A stretch of 64,000 nt of DNA from Saccopteryx bilineata (lineage: Eukaryota > Chordata > Mammalia > Chiroptera > Emballonuridae), in NCBI RefSeq assembly GCF_036850765.1, contig NC_089496.1:45684113-45748112 (forward strand), read 5' to 3'. A program made the position numbers and the translations under genes. The notes under the pieces are model-generated. The model was not told the origin of the DNA and ran no database searches. It saw only the letters and a program-made list of their open reading frames with translations. Of this stretch, positions 35,725 to 47,646 are shown piece by piece (within the stretch, counting starts at the first letter, position 1; each line of letters begins with the position of its first letter).

Positions 35725-35900
35725 CTGACCAAGTTACTCACTGCTCTAAGAGTCAGAGTCCTCACTGAGAAATGAGAATGGTTCCAGCATTCATAGTGTT
35801 ATTAGAGGAGTAATAAAAGAATACACAGAAAGCTCTTAGCTCAAGGCTTGGCACAGAGGGAATGCTGGGTGTTAGCTGTGTTGTGGTTGTCGCTGTATTG
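35725..35900 (+). repeat. MIR SINE relic
   Basis: 'accaagttactcactgctc', 'cagagtcctcactgagaaa', 'ggcttggcacagaggg' and 'atgctgggtgttagctg' follow the MIR order. Confidence 0.65.
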
Positions 35901-36324
35901 GATGCACATTGTAGTTCCATTTATTCGAAAATCTTTATCTCTTCAAACGAGATAATGAAGAAACCTAGGGAAGATCCATGTAAGAGGAGATAGAAATGTC
36001 ACAGTGAGACCATAGCTAGGGGTTCAACCACAAACCCAGTGGTACTTTTCCCGTTACCACTGTTAATCTAGTTACGAAAAGCCTTGAATGAAAACTAAAT
36101 GGGAAAGGTCTCTCTCAGGGTCTGTGTGGATGAGACGAGGAAAAGTCTGCTCTCAGGGGTTGTGTGTCTTTATGGGAAGCAGCTAGAGGACTGATCTGTA
36201 GCATATGAGCCCAGAGTTTCTGTGGGGGGTTTTTAGTGTCGCAGGAAACAGATTCTTCCTGTTCCCTCCTCAGCTTCCTCTCAGGTCAGCGCCCATCTAT
36301 GAAGTTACTAAACCGGAGTCACTC
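35901..36324. other. Unique sequence, no gene seen
   Basis: No coding exon or repeat recognised. Confidence 0.4.
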
Positions 36325-36483
36325 AAAGTGGGTTCCCCAGACGCCTGAATCAGAATCACAAATGCAGAATGCTGGGCCCCACGCCAGACCTTTGAACTGA
36401 AATCCCTGGGGAAGTCTGACCCAGGAAACTCATTGTAACAAGGGGCCCAAGGACTCCTTACGCTGCTAAATTTGAGAACCTCT
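36325..36483. mobile_element. MER5A-like hAT element
   Basis: 'actcaaagtgggttccccag', 'gaatcagaatcacaaatgc', 'gctgggccccacgccagacc' and 'aatttgagaacctc' show the usual MER5A order, about 160 bp, with worn inverted ends. Confidence 0.72.
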
Positions 36484-37385
36484 CTGGGAGCCTAGGTGAC
36501 CTTCCTGTTTTCCTTGACCTCCGCAGCACTCAGCAGACCTGACCTTTGGTGAATGGTGGAGAAATGACTAGGTCCAAAGCCAGAGGCTCAAGTATTCCTC
36601 CCCCTCTGAGGACCTTGGGGTGGTTCTACTCAAGCATAATATTCAGTAGGTAAGACGGGTAAGATAGTAAGATGCTTCCAGAGAGGTTAGTAAATGCTCA
36701 CTGCTCTGACCTCTGTGCGATCCACACTGGCCCAGATGCTCAGGCCCCTCTCTTGCATTGGCCGTGATCCAGCAACTAAAGGGTTAACCCCTTGTCTAGC
36801 AGAGGGTCTCATCTATTCTCATTGGTCAGTATAGATGCCAATCAGCCAATCATAGGTCCTGCCAATGTGGAGCCTTGGGGGAAAGGGCTTGTGCCTGGCC
36901 TGTGCCCCTACCTAGTAGAATAGGGAAGCATCCTGGATGGTTGGTACCCCAGTCAGTTTACCCTGACTCTAGTGTAAAGGTCCCTGTGCCCACACGTCCC
37001 CCGGGCAATAATGGGCAGAATCCTAGTGGGGAAAAAGACATTTCTGGAGCTGGTATTGGCACCCCAGTGGGCAAATGCCACCAGCTGAGATGCCCCTAGA
37101 GATGCTCTTGCATGGTTACTTCTGGACACTGCAGCCTCCGTGGCACTTTGACTCCGAGAGATCCTAGAAGAGGCTGTGTGAGTACAAGGCAATGCAGGAA
37201 ACAGTCCACAAACACGAGGGCTCCTGTTAGTGCGCTTTGACGGAGAGCCCGCTTGGTACGGGTGGTGCGTGCAGGGGTTAATGTGGAAACAGGTTCTGTT
37301 TTCGTTTATCTGGGCAAGTTCACTAAAATCACCGAATGCCCTCCTATCATGCCATCAGTCACATTGCTTTCATTAATAAAAATGA
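36484..37385. other. Unassigned sequence with a CCAAT cluster
   Basis: Four CCAAT pentamers, one of them inverted, occur within about 45 bp (36,820-36,866). The downstream sequence is moderately GC-rich, with no TATA that I can place. It could be an old LTR or a weak promoter. No coding exon supported. Confidence 0.35.
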
Positions 37386-37560
37386 GGGCAAGTACTTACA
37401 TTGCACAATTCTTAACACATTCAGGTTACTATAATTATCACCTCCGTTCCTGTTACATAAACGAGTAGACTGAGACCTGGAGATTATTTAAAACTCAAGT
37501 AGCAGGACCATGATTTGAATTTAGGCAGCCCCAGATTAGAAACCACACTGATAAACACTA
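37386..37560 (-). repeat. MIR SINE, antisense
   Basis: 'caattcttaacacattcagg', 'aaacgagtagactgagacc' and 'catgatttgaatttaggc' are the reversed MIR order. Confidence 0.65.
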
Positions 37561-38884
37561 TTTATTTTTCTTCTTTAATTTACATCTAAAAAAATGTTTG
37601 TATGTCACTTGGTAGCAGAGATCTGGGGTATGTAAAATAAATAGTAATACAATGGCTAGAAAATTCTAAATAAAATTGCTATCAGTTCAGCAAAAGCTGA
37701 AAAAAGGAATTAGCACCATGAACAATATGGCTGATTTTAAGAGAAACTACCTATCTATTGAGACTTCAAGTAACCTAATGATGATCGAGTAATTGGGGAA
37801 GTCATTGGAAAAAATTTCATGTGCGTTTCTATGTCAATTATGACTCAGATGGGGCACTGTTTACCTAGTAACAGCACGGCAAACAATAAGTCAGCAATAA
37901 TTTTTAAACATCAAGAAGTGATTTGGATAGTATTAGAAATTGATAAGCTACCTGCATTAAAACTCCTCTCTCTCTATATATATATGTTTAAGAAATACTT
38001 GGGATTACATGTTTTAAGTCTATTTGTTGATTGACTATTTACAGGTTTTTAAATATTTGATTGTCACTCGGCTTTTCTTATTCAGTTTTCCATTCTGTTA
38101 CTTTGGTCTTACCTATCTGATGGAAAAAGAAAAACACTTAGACTGAGCTCTGATAGGTCGAGCTGGGAGCCTTTCCTGCTTCAAGTTCGGGCTCCCCCCA
38201 GCTCACTTTTGCTTCGAGGGAGAAGGCGGCACATGCCCGCTTTAGGTGGGGAAGGCTGTCCTGGTCATCGAGTGGGAACGTGGGCAAGGGGCCGCTCCTC
38301 AGCACACTGCTGCTCCCTTCCATAAACCCAGGTAAATGAGCTGTCACATTTACAGTTTATTGGTTAAGATTCAAGTTAGGACTGGTGTCCTTCTTTTGCA
38401 AGTTCCTTCAGGGCTCCATGTGGAAAAGAACAAACAGAGAACTCAGTGAAGAGCTCTGAATAAGGCTGTGAGAAGCCAACAGTCGTCAGTCCCTATGGTC
38501 TCTAGGAACACTGTTTCAAGTGGTTTAAACACTTAAAAACAGAAGGAAATACAAAGCTCTCCCATATATTATGTCAAAACCGGCTCAGAAGTATGTGACA
38601 ATCCAGGCAAAGCATTACAGTTTCTGGCCAGTCCAGTCATGATTCTCTGGCAAACTGCACAGTCATGGTTATGATGCATCGGGACGAGAAGTGCTATATA
38701 AATGTCATATGTTACATAAATGTCAGGAATAATTATTGTTAGTTAATGGGGCTAAACTGTTCCTAGGCAAAGCTTCGACTCCCAGCCAACACATCCTTAG
38801 CAGGGGTTCTAACCATCAAATACTGAGGAGCAGGGAGTTTTAGAAAGGAGCCCAATTGAGGTCTGGGGTTTAGAAACAGGGGTT
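37561..38884. other. Unique sequence, no gene seen
   Basis: No coding exon or clear repeat. A short TA run lies at about 37,976-37,985. Confidence 0.4.
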
Positions 38885-39075
38885 GGATGGTAACGGTGCC
38901 ACCACTTGCTCTAGTGACTGTAGACCTGCCCCCTTACCTTCTGGAGCCTGCCTTGGCTCACCTGTAAAAGGGGGATAGTTATAACACGTGCCCTACTTCT
39001 TGTTTTGGGTCGTTGTGTGAATCAAGGGAGTTCACGTGGGCGTGATGCTTTGTAAAGTGTGAGCTGCTGCGGGGA
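38885..39075 (+). repeat. MIR SINE relic
   Basis: 'cttggctcacctgtaaaagg' followed by 'gggatagttataacacgtg', 'cgttgtgtgaatcaagg' and 'ctttgtaaagtgtgagctgc' is the MIR middle and 3' part. Confidence 0.7.
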
Positions 39076-39860
39076 TAACAGCGGTGGTTTAGAATGGGCT
39101 GGAGTTTAGCCTGTGCCTTCCCTCGGAGTCCCCGCACAGGGAGAAGATCTGAATGGAAATTATGGTGGAGAAGGAGACAGTGGCTGGCCGGGCTGAGAAC
39201 GCCAGGCTCCCTCTCTCAGGGACTTGTCAGGAAGATACTGCAGACCAGGCGCCCGGATCCTGCCTTCTGGCCCTGGCTCTGCCACTTGCCAGCCTGTGAG
39301 CTTGGGCGAGTGACAGACAAGGCTCTGGAAGCGATTGCCAAGGGCCCTTCCGGCTCTGACGCCGAATCTAAATCAGGCGCCTCACTTGGCTCTGGTGAGA
39401 CTCACCTTTCCCCTCCGGGAGCAGCGCTCCCTCCAGCTCCCCAGAACCAGGAGCAGGGGTCTTGGCAAGGGTGGGGCCTGCGTATTCCAGGTGAGGGTAC
39501 CCAATAAAGGAATCCCCTTGGATGTGTGGCGGGGTGGGGGGTAGTTCTAGAGGTGCTGAGTGAGTGCTGCGAGAAGCCAGGATGCAAGGAACAGTGTAAT
39601 GAGGTCAAGACTGTCGCAGGCAAAAAGGAGCTGGACATCGGCCGGTGAGGGAAGAGGGGAGCGTCCTGCATTACTGTTGGCAGAAAGTCTTCCCGCACCC
39701 TTCAAGACCCCATCGCCACCTCTCCCACCCTCTTCCCCACACCTTTCCACGCTACCAGGCCCTCCTTGCAGCAGAGCCCCTCCTCCGTAGTCCTGTCTGA
39801 AACCCTAAGGATTGTTTCCAAGCTGACTCACACCGCTAATGTCAGGGAGCCGTGTCACAC
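39076..39860. other. Region upstream of the CpG island
   Basis: Mostly unique, rising in GC. A MIR head may lie near 39,265-39,330 ('ggctctgccacttgccag'). A 137-codon frame from 39,094 has no homology and reads through this MIR-like piece, so I do not call it. Confidence 0.4.
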
Positions 39861-39954
39861 AGCGCTGGGCTCTGCAAGCTGTTGCTTGCGCGGTCGCCGC
39901 CACCGCCGGCGCGGCAGCCGCGCTCTCCAGCGGGTGCACCAGGGTCCACTCTTG

Positions 39955-39996
39955 GGGCGGGGTCGGGGCGGGGCCGGGGCGGAGCCCGCCCCCTCG
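39955..39996. promoter_or_regulatory. GC-box cluster, possible G-quadruplex
   Basis: At least four GGGGCGG-type Sp1 sites in tandem, 130-170 bp upstream of the predicted start site. The four or more G4 runs also meet the G-quadruplex pattern on the plus strand. Confidence 0.7.
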
Positions 39997-40061
39997 GCGC
40001 GCCGGCCCCGCCCATCCCTCCCTCCCCAGCGGACCGCAATGATTTAGAAGTTCAGGAATCC

Positions 40062-40126
40062 CACGTGACGTCACCGGGGGGGTGATGTAATGCACTCTAA
40101 ATAGAATGTATTGTAATCTTTGCTCA
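40062..40126 (+). promoter_or_regulatory. Core promoter: E-box/CRE, CARE-like site, TATA-like box, initiator
   Basis: CACGTG (40062-40067) overlaps a full palindromic CRE TGACGTCA (40066-40073). TGATGTAAT (40083-40091) fits the C/EBP-ATF element pattern TGATGxAAx. TAAATAGA (40098-40105) is TATA-like and lies 28 bp before the A of a perfect initiator match TCAGTCC (start A at 40126). Known biology: CRE sites bind CREB/ATF, and CARE sites bind ATF4-C/EBP. Inferred: a cAMP- or stress-inducible plus-strand promoter. Confidence 0.6.
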
Positions 40127-40181
40127 GTCCAACGTGGTCCCTTCACCCGGGCTCTGCTCTTGCCTTCTCCACACTTGTTTG
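40126..40181 (+). other. Candidate non-coding first exon (56 nt)
   Basis: It runs from the predicted start A at 40126 to TTTG at 40181, directly followed by the consensus donor GTAAGT (40182-40187). It contains no ATG, so it would be 5'UTR or part of a non-coding RNA. I cannot identify the gene; no coding exon of it lies in the window. An alternative is that transcription starts elsewhere in the CpG island and this donor is unused or belongs to a longer exon. Confidence 0.45.
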
Positions 40182-43169
40182 GTAAGTTCCTAAAAATATG
40201 GCAGGGCCACTTCTGGGGCTTTTGCATTTAGACACTTTTGTTGCACTTGCCGAGGGAGCCATCTCGGTAGCGTACTTGTTTGCAGGGGTTGGTTTTCGGC
40301 AGCAGCCCCGAGGTTACTTGGTCCAGTGGGCAGGTCACAGGGCAAGGTGTAGGGAAGATGCGATGCATATTTTTGGAGGGTGATCTGTGTTTGTAAACAC
40401 TTGGGCGGACCAGAGGAAAGTCCGGCCCCAATTGCTGGTGGACTATGGAATTCTGCTGTGTCCCGAGGCCACCCCAGAGACCCACGCCGTGTCCATCCGG
40501 GAGCGCGTCTCGGTGGCCGCCGTGCCAATGCGACTGGAGGGATGCTAACGTGGAGTGAGCGCCGTGTCCGCCCGGCGTGCGTGCGTGTGTGGGAGCGCGC
40601 GTGTGTTTCCCTGACACGGGGAACAGTTATGAATCGGGGGTGTGTGTTTGCCTCCAGAGACCTGGCAAGGTGCGGAACGCTCCAGAAGTGCGGTCAAGCG
40701 GTGGCAGCGGCGGCAGCAGCGGAGGCGGCGAGCCAGGAACCTTCCCCCGTGTCCCCAACTTTCCGGTGATGCGGCAGAACCCCCGGAGAAAGTTTGCAAA
40801 CTTCCAGCGGGCGCGGCGAGGACGCCGGGTCACCTAGTGGGTGGACAGGCGGGTGCGCGGGGGCTCGCTCTCTCCCGGGTGCTGAGTCTACCGCTGCCAC
40901 CTCTCCTGCAGGGCTGCCCGCCGCAGCCGGTGGGCGCGCGCCCGCGGAGGGGACGTTGCTCTTGGAGGGCACTTGGCTTTTGCTCCAGGCGCGGACGGCT
41001 CGAGAGTGGCCAGGCTCTGCTTGCGTTCACTCCTCCAGCCGCCTCCTGCTTCCCTCCGTCCCGTGCTCGCTGGCATCATTCCCTCTTCCCCGCCGCTGCC
41101 CCAAATGACAGCTGCCGCTTTTGCCGTAGCGGCGCGGTGGCAGTTCTCAGCGGCGGAGCTTCTACGGCAGCTTCTCCACGGAACCGCTTAAACTTTTCAC
41201 GAAGTTCTTAGAGGGGCAAGACGTGCGAAGGAACCAGGGAGATGTTTCCTCCCGGCGGCTGCATCCCGCTTCTTCTTTGCCAATGATTATTGGAGGGGGG
41301 GGGGGATCAGCTAGATAAAGCCCTAGACGTTGTCCACCCCCTCCCCAACTTGCCCTGAACGGGTGCCGCCCCAAACTTGATGCTTGTTTAAGGCCAGGAA
41401 CCGGAGTGGGCTGCTTGTGTATTTTGTCAGAGTCCGCGTAGTGTGTTTGCTTTTTATTTTTCCCTCCCTCTCTGACATGTGTCAAGGAATAAAGGCTGGA
41501 TACAGGTCCATTACGTCATTCTGCAGGCCAGTAAGTGTTTGATTAACAGCTTCAGATATTCAAAGGTTCGGGGGCTTAGAAATGCTGACCAAGTAACTCT
41601 GCTTTCCCCCTCCAGCCCCCAACATACTTGTACAATCGCCAGTTCCCTGGGCATCTTCATTGCCCTCTCCTCCAGGACCTCTCCTCCTCCACTCCTTCTC
41701 CACCCCCTCTCCCGCCCACACCGTTATCACTCTGGCCCCGCCTCCGCCTTTCACGGCTTTCCCTGGGGCGATCACTGTCCCTGGAGTATGGGTAAGAGCT
41801 TCTGGTGTCTGAGGGGAGCGTGGTACCTGATCAGCGCAGGCACAATCTGCCCTTTTCTATTATTTAAGAAAGGCACCAGCGAGCCCCTCTAATCCAGGGC
41901 GAAAGTGCTTAGCCCTGAGAGAAAAGGCATCTCAGGAAATGTTTAGAGACGCTACGATAATACTGTGTCCCTCTGTTGATTTAGGAAAACAACACACCCA
42001 TTGCAAACAAAGTACTTAATTTTACACAGCGCCTTTCTCCAAACGCTTAGCGGAAGAGGGAAGAGGTGAGGATACTGACTAAATCAAATTTAGCTGAAAG
42101 GATCAAGATTAAACGTTCCATTTCCAAAGTGAGGGAATGTGAGCCGTTGAACCCAAAGCACCATATTATGAATTTCTCTGTGTTACTTTCTTTCTCTTAA
42201 CCTTAAGTTTCTGTATTTAAGGAGGAAGTTAAATACCTAAGTTATTGAATTGAGTCAGTTGAAATAAAAACATTGTGTGTGACATGCTTAAGGGATAAAA
42301 GTATAAACTCTTGGAGGTTGTGTGCAGTAGAAAACAAATAAAAAATTACTATCAGAGTTTTGGATGGAAGGGCCAGAGGATTTGGGTGCTCTCTGATTTG
42401 GAGGGGGCGAAAGCGAAATAAAGGAAAATTTATATTCTGAGTATGTGGGAATTTCTTGAAGGACACATGTTTTGTTATAATCAGATCTACTGTCTTCAAA
42501 GTGAAAGCCAGGCTGTAGTGTGGGCATTTGTGAAACTCCTGTCTGGGGTCTAATTGACAATCCTTCCCCAAGTGTGCGGCAGTATTTATTATTTATTCAC
42601 ATCTAGAGATGAAATAGTATAACCCCCACACAATACATGTGCATCTAAAATGTTAAACTTGTTGTTTGTGAGGCATAGACCTAAAGAAAAAAATGGCTGG
42701 GGTCACCGGCCCTGAAGAGTGTGATTAATGATCAGTGATTTAGTGATCAGTGATTAGTGGTTTTATTCAAACTGTTACCTCTGACCAGAAGCACACATCA
42801 GAGGATTAACAGGCTCTTTAGATAAATGCTCATTAGTGGAAGGGGAAAGGCAGAGATAATAGGCATGCACCCAGGGACAACTTTCGAAGAAAATCATTCC
42901 CGTCTTCAGAATAATAAGCTCTATTAACAGAAAGCCCTTTTAATTTCAAACTTGCTTTTATCTTGTAAATCAAAGTTAGATGTAAAAGTTTGTAGTGCCA
43001 TTATAACCTAAATTTTCCCATATCCACTAGATGTGGATTATCTCAGTAGCGATATTTTTTTTTAATTTAAATAAACAATTGGACCTTTAGAGCAGCTGAA
43101 CCCTGACAAGTTTTTAATGCCCAGGATGTGAAGGTGTCCCCCTTTTCTAGCATGGAGAGTGCAGCTTGC

Positions 43170-43187
43170 TAACTAGATGGCGCACTG
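43170..43187 (+). promoter_or_regulatory. Candidate CTCF motif
   Basis: TAACTAGATGGCGCACTG resembles the CTCF core variant with AGATGGCGC. It is about 3 kb downstream of the candidate promoter. Motif prediction only. Confidence 0.35.
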
Positions 43188-43846
43188 TTATTCTGGTCTT
43201 CTGTGCTGTGCAGCTCAGGAGCCTAAGCGAGCAAGTAGCTGCTTGCGAGGTGTTCTTCAACACTTACAACAAAGTTGATTCTGTGTAGGGTTGGAGGCTA
43301 GACAGTTCTACAAGTTTTTAGTCACATTTTCCATGTCAGTTAAATCTAGGGAGTTCAAGGCTACTGGAAAAATTAGTCTCATTACTAAAAGAAACGTAGA
43401 GAACGAGGGAGGAAAGGAGGTACGAGAGTCCAGGAGGCACCTCTGAGTTGCAGAAGTGATTGTAAAATACCAGACCTGTTCTTTTTTTTACTAAGAGCTA
43501 GTTTCTCAACCTTGTGGTCTGAAATAGTGAGGCAAATACTCAGATTTGTTTTCTTCCCAATCTTGCTGGTGAAGAAGTGACTAGAAAGAAAGGAAGAAAA
43601 AAAAAAAAAACCACCTTGATTTGGTGACTGCAGGAAGCAACACGTTGCTGACTTTTTTCTACAGATAATGGTAAGATGATGTTTCTTATATGCTTATTAA
43701 GCAGAAGGAGAACTTTGCAGTTGGTAGAATGAGGTCAATCTTGTATTTTCATAGATGGAATTCAGAAGAGGGATTCGTGTTTTGTACTGAGTTTTAAGGT
43801 TGCTTTTGTCAGTTTCCTGGGACTAGGTAGCATTTTCTGGGGAAGG

Positions 43847-43848
<2 letters not shown>

Positions 43849-43891
<43 letters not shown>
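43849..43891 (+). repeat. (GT)21 microsatellite
   Basis: Uninterrupted GT dinucleotide run, likely polymorphic and able to form Z-DNA. Confidence 0.95.
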
Positions 43892-43894
<3 letters not shown>

Positions 43895-44894
43895 AAGACC
43901 ATTATTTCCTGGGTAAAATAATGTTTATGAGCATGTTTATGTGTCAGGTAAGAATTCCCTTATTCCACGAGCTTTTATGAATTACTTAAGTAAGTACTTA
44001 AGTTTTTATAAGGAAGTAAAATTCTTTAAAAAATAAACCCCAAACTGAAAAATAAAACAAAATCCCATTCTCTACATTCCAACCTAGATGTGTATTCTCC
44101 TGAAGTGTTATTGATCGAATATCAGCTATTACTTTAGTTCTAAAACTGAAAAAGAACACAATGAAAGAACTCACCTGTGCCTCCCTGTGTATTTTCCCAT
44201 TTTCTTTGCTTATAGCATTTTAAATCTGTTATTTTTAAATCCTGACTGATTCATAGCGATTTTTATTTTTCAACTTTACTCATAGCAAACATATTTGCCT
44301 AATTGATATCATCAAGCTGATTGTTTTTAATGTTTTAATGTTGCTGATCTCCATAAATTGCCTGTAAATTAGAAGTCAGTTGCGACCTCATAGAGTTTAT
44401 ACATGAGCAGATAGTTTATTAAAACATTCCCACCAAAAATGTGACAGCCGTGCCTTTACTTCACTATCTCTGTGGTGTTGCAGCTTTTATTTAAATAGTT
44501 GGTTAAGTGAATGGTCATTTGTCAGAGACTTTTCCTTTATAGCTTTCAGTTACAATAAGTTGAAGATTTTCATGACAACTACTTGTCAGTTTCCCAGGCA
44601 GATTCCAAACCAATCAATTATGGACTGTCTGTGGCTATTTGTACTGATGTCAAGTTCCTGGTCTTCTGATTTCTTACTATAACTTACTTTTTAACAAGAA
44701 TGTATCACTATCCTACAGTATATCCTTAGCATTGGAATTTGCTTTTTATTAAGCTGAAAAATATTTTGTGTGTGTAGGGGTGATGCTCTCTGGATCTCCA
44801 AGATGTGAACTTTGTATTTGTAGTTGGTTTTATTCTGGTTCTGTTGTTAAATTAAAATTGGGGATTTAAGTGAACTTATTATTTTTGTCATCTT

Positions 44895-44938
44895 TCTTCT
44901 TCTTCTTCTTCTTCTTCTTCTTCTTCTTCTTCTTCTTC
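44895..44938 (+). repeat. (CTT)n microsatellite
   Basis: About 15 uninterrupted CTT units. The other strand is polypurine GAA, a triplex-forming type. Confidence 0.95.
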
Positions 44939-46236
44939 ACTTCAAAGCATTGCCGTTAGTCACAAAATTAATGCGATCATGCTGGTGTTTCCCATCTATA
45001 TGCTTCTTTTGCGTCTTACAAATTGGATTTCTACAGCAATTTAAGATCTTTTTTTAGAGGCAGCTTTCTTGGATGAAGATGGAACAATGATCTCAGTCAA
45101 TTCATTATCTTTCCAGTTTGACTACCAGCTGCATTATGGGAATCAGCCAATGCTTTTATAAATTAGTGTTTAAAAATTTAAATTTAGGACTATTTCTCTG
45201 AATCGTATTTGAGAAAATTATACAACTGAGATAAGGTAAAAAAACTGGGCGGCAATAGCCTCAAATACTTAACTGTGAGAAAGAAGTACTTTCAGATATG
45301 CTAAGCAGACTTAAAGAACATTTTTGTGTTGCTATTTGTAAACTAAATAAGCTATCTATCTTGTAGCATTGCTTTGAAAAGAAACCCTGGCACTTTAAAA
45401 ATGACATCATGTTTAATGTTTTCACTAAAGAGGTCTTACATTTTGTAATTAGGAAAAAAATGGGCAATTAGTGTTTTTTTGAGGATCCATTAGTATTCCA
45501 TTGTTGGAATCACAAATCATGGATTTAACTTGAGAGAGAGAGAAAACACGTTTACGAGTGTCTGGGTTATGATAACACTGTTCCAGAAACAAAAGCAAAA
45601 AATTGAAGCTCCCTTGAGTCTCTGGAACTTTAAAAATAAAACTTAGAAAGTTTAGGATAAATTCCTGAATGTATAAGATGTTACATTGACGTTTCCCTAT
45701 TTCTTTCCTTCCTGTTCATTCTATTGCCCAGTTATCTTTTTCCGAGAAATAGATCAGGATCCATTTAACACTTTAAAAATACATATTTTAGTTGCTTCCT
45801 TCTATTTCCTCAAGGTTTACATTTCTAATCTCTACCCTAAAATTAACAAGCATTGAAAACTACCATGTTGGTGTTTGGCTTGAACTAATTCTAGAGAGAA
45901 AGAGTTCCTTTCGGCCTAAGGATTCTTCGGACGGTGAGATAGAAAGGCTTGTAGCCAATGTAAAGCGGGAGCTGGGGGCGGTCTTCTCACTCCTAAAAGA
46001 ACCTCTTCCCTCTGAAGAACAGGACCTGAGGCCTAGGGTGTTCCCTGGTTCACCCCAGGTCTGGAACTAAAGAGTGGCACACGGAGCCTAGCAGCCCAGT
46101 CTCTGCCTCTAGGTCGATCAGGTTTTCTTTCCACAAGCCAGGCCACCATAAATGCCCTTGTCACAAATGAAACACAACTCATGGTTTTTGGAGGACTGCT
46201 CTTTTTAAGCTTTTGGTCACTAACTTTTCAAAGACA

Positions 46237-46247
46237 TATATGTGTGT

Positions 46248-46307
<60 letters not shown>

Positions 46308-46308
46308 T
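46237..46308 (+). repeat. Compound (TG)n(TA)n microsatellite
   Basis: A TG run with one TA interruption near 46,250, followed by about 12 TA units. Alternating purine-pyrimidine DNA of this kind can form Z-DNA or cruciforms. Confidence 0.95.
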
Positions 46309-46342
46309 ATCAGATCTTTTGAATAAATGTCCTAACCGTATT

Positions 46343-46674
46343 CAGGGGTCCCCAAACCTTTTACACAGGGAGCCAGTTCACTGTCCCTCAGACCGTTGGA
46401 GGGCCAGACTATAAAAAAAACTATGAACAAATCCCTATGCACACTGCACATATCTTACTTTAAAGTAAAAAACCAAAACGGGGACAAATACAATATTTAA
46501 AATAAAGAACAAGTAAATTTAAATCAACAAACTGACCAGTATTTCAATGGGAACTATGCTCCTCTCACTGACCACCAATGAAAGAGGTGCCCCTTCCGGA
46601 AGTGCGGTGGGGGCCCGGATAGATGGCCTCAGGGGGCCGCATGTGGCCGTTGGGCCGTAGTTTGGGGACCCCTG
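46343..46674 (-). mobile_element. Nonautonomous hAT element, 'gtccccaaac' family, copy 1
   Basis: 332 bp with inverted ends CAGGGGTCCCCAAAC (5') and GTTTGGGGACCCCTG-type (3'). It shares 'cttccggaag' and 'gcctcagg' subterminal sequences with the copy at 56,962 in reverse orientation. Its AT-rich interior (46,410-46,550) is absent from the shorter copy. No clear 8-bp target duplication remains. Confidence 0.8.
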
Positions 46675-47628
46675 GTATAAATTGTAGTTTCTGTTCTGTT
46701 TATTCTTATTTATCTGTGACGTTAATTTTTCTAATATCAGCCTTTTTATTTGAGAGTTCTTTTTTTTCTTCACCATTATTATTAGACATACCCTGTAAAA
46801 CTGCACAACCCAGATTTCATCTGAGACAAAACAAAACCACACACAAAAAAAACAAAGCAGAGCTGAAAATGGTCTAGAAGACCATCTCAGAATAAAGCAG
46901 TAACTTTCTTTACTTTTGTCTTTTCTTTATCATCTTTGAGGAAGAGCTCTGAAAAAATTATTTAAAGTTAAAAATCCATAATCTTTCTTTTAGTTGAATA
47001 GAGCAACAAGTGTTTTCATTCCGGCAGATGTACCTTTGCCCAGCTCCATCTGTAACATATTATCTTTCCAGGCTGGTGTATAGGAATGAGAGGGTGTAGA
47101 GGTGAATATTACTACACGAGAAGCGACTTGAGTCTGGAAGTATGCTCTTTGTGGTTTGACTGGCAAAACTTGACTAATCATAGCTAATAGGAATCATGCA
47201 TGCAACATAGGGGGCTCCAGAGCACCAAACATTTGATTTAAGATGACATTTAGGTTATGCTGTGTTTAGGATGGGGAACAAGAATATCTCAATAGAAATC
47301 GTCAATGCATCTACTGTATGTGTGGTTTGGCCTGGCCCGTAGGTTTCCTTTCCAGTTCTTTGCATGAAAGCTTTTTATCAGAACTCAGGTCTCTTTTATT
47401 CTATTATTGCACTGAGGAGCCCTGTGTTGCATGATTTCTGAAATATAACTCATATCAGCCAGTTTTATGCAATTCGCTCTCTGCTGGCTTCCCGAAGGGG
47501 AAAATCACATGCAACAACAACAACAAAAAGCTTTGTTTTCTGTTTTTGTTTTTGAATTAGCTGGTTATTAGAAGAAATACATTTTGTCTTCATTTGCCAG
47601 ATCTGGTAAGACCATTTCACTTTATTAA
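46675..47628. other. Unique sequence, no gene seen
   Basis: No coding exon or repeat recognised. Confidence 0.4.
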
Positions 47629-47646
47629 AACAAGATTTTCTTCTTT

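Larger units (their letters stand above)
39861..41240. promoter_or_regulatory. CpG island
   Basis: The only CpG-dense stretch outside the SINEs. It has two dense parts, about 39,885-40,075 and 40,470-41,200, with a less dense middle. The second part has GCG/GGC-rich triplet runs (40,700-40,735) and may be an additional promoter on either strand. Many reading frames cross it only because stop codons are rare in GC-rich DNA. 'ccacctctcctgcag' ending at 40,912 resembles a splice acceptor, but I cannot place an exon after it. Confidence 0.85.
41241..46236. other. Repeat-poor sequence, candidate start of intron 1
   Basis: About 5 kb downstream of the CpG island with only two microsatellites that I recognise. 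GTAAG-type donors occur at about 41,531 and 41,790 without a convincing exon. Low repeat density next to a promoter often reflects regulatory DNA, which is inference. No coding exon seen. Confidence 0.4.

Noticed and set aside
40198..40383. 61-codon frame starting MAGPLLGLLHLD just after the splice donor
   Set aside because: It lies inside the putative intron, has no recognised homology, and its ATG follows a consensus donor. A retained-intron peptide cannot be excluded but nothing supports it.
40642..41211. 189-codon frame in the CpG island
   Set aside because: Arginine/proline/alanine-rich low-complexity translation, typical of GC-rich 5'UTR or promoter DNA. Other frames are equally open.
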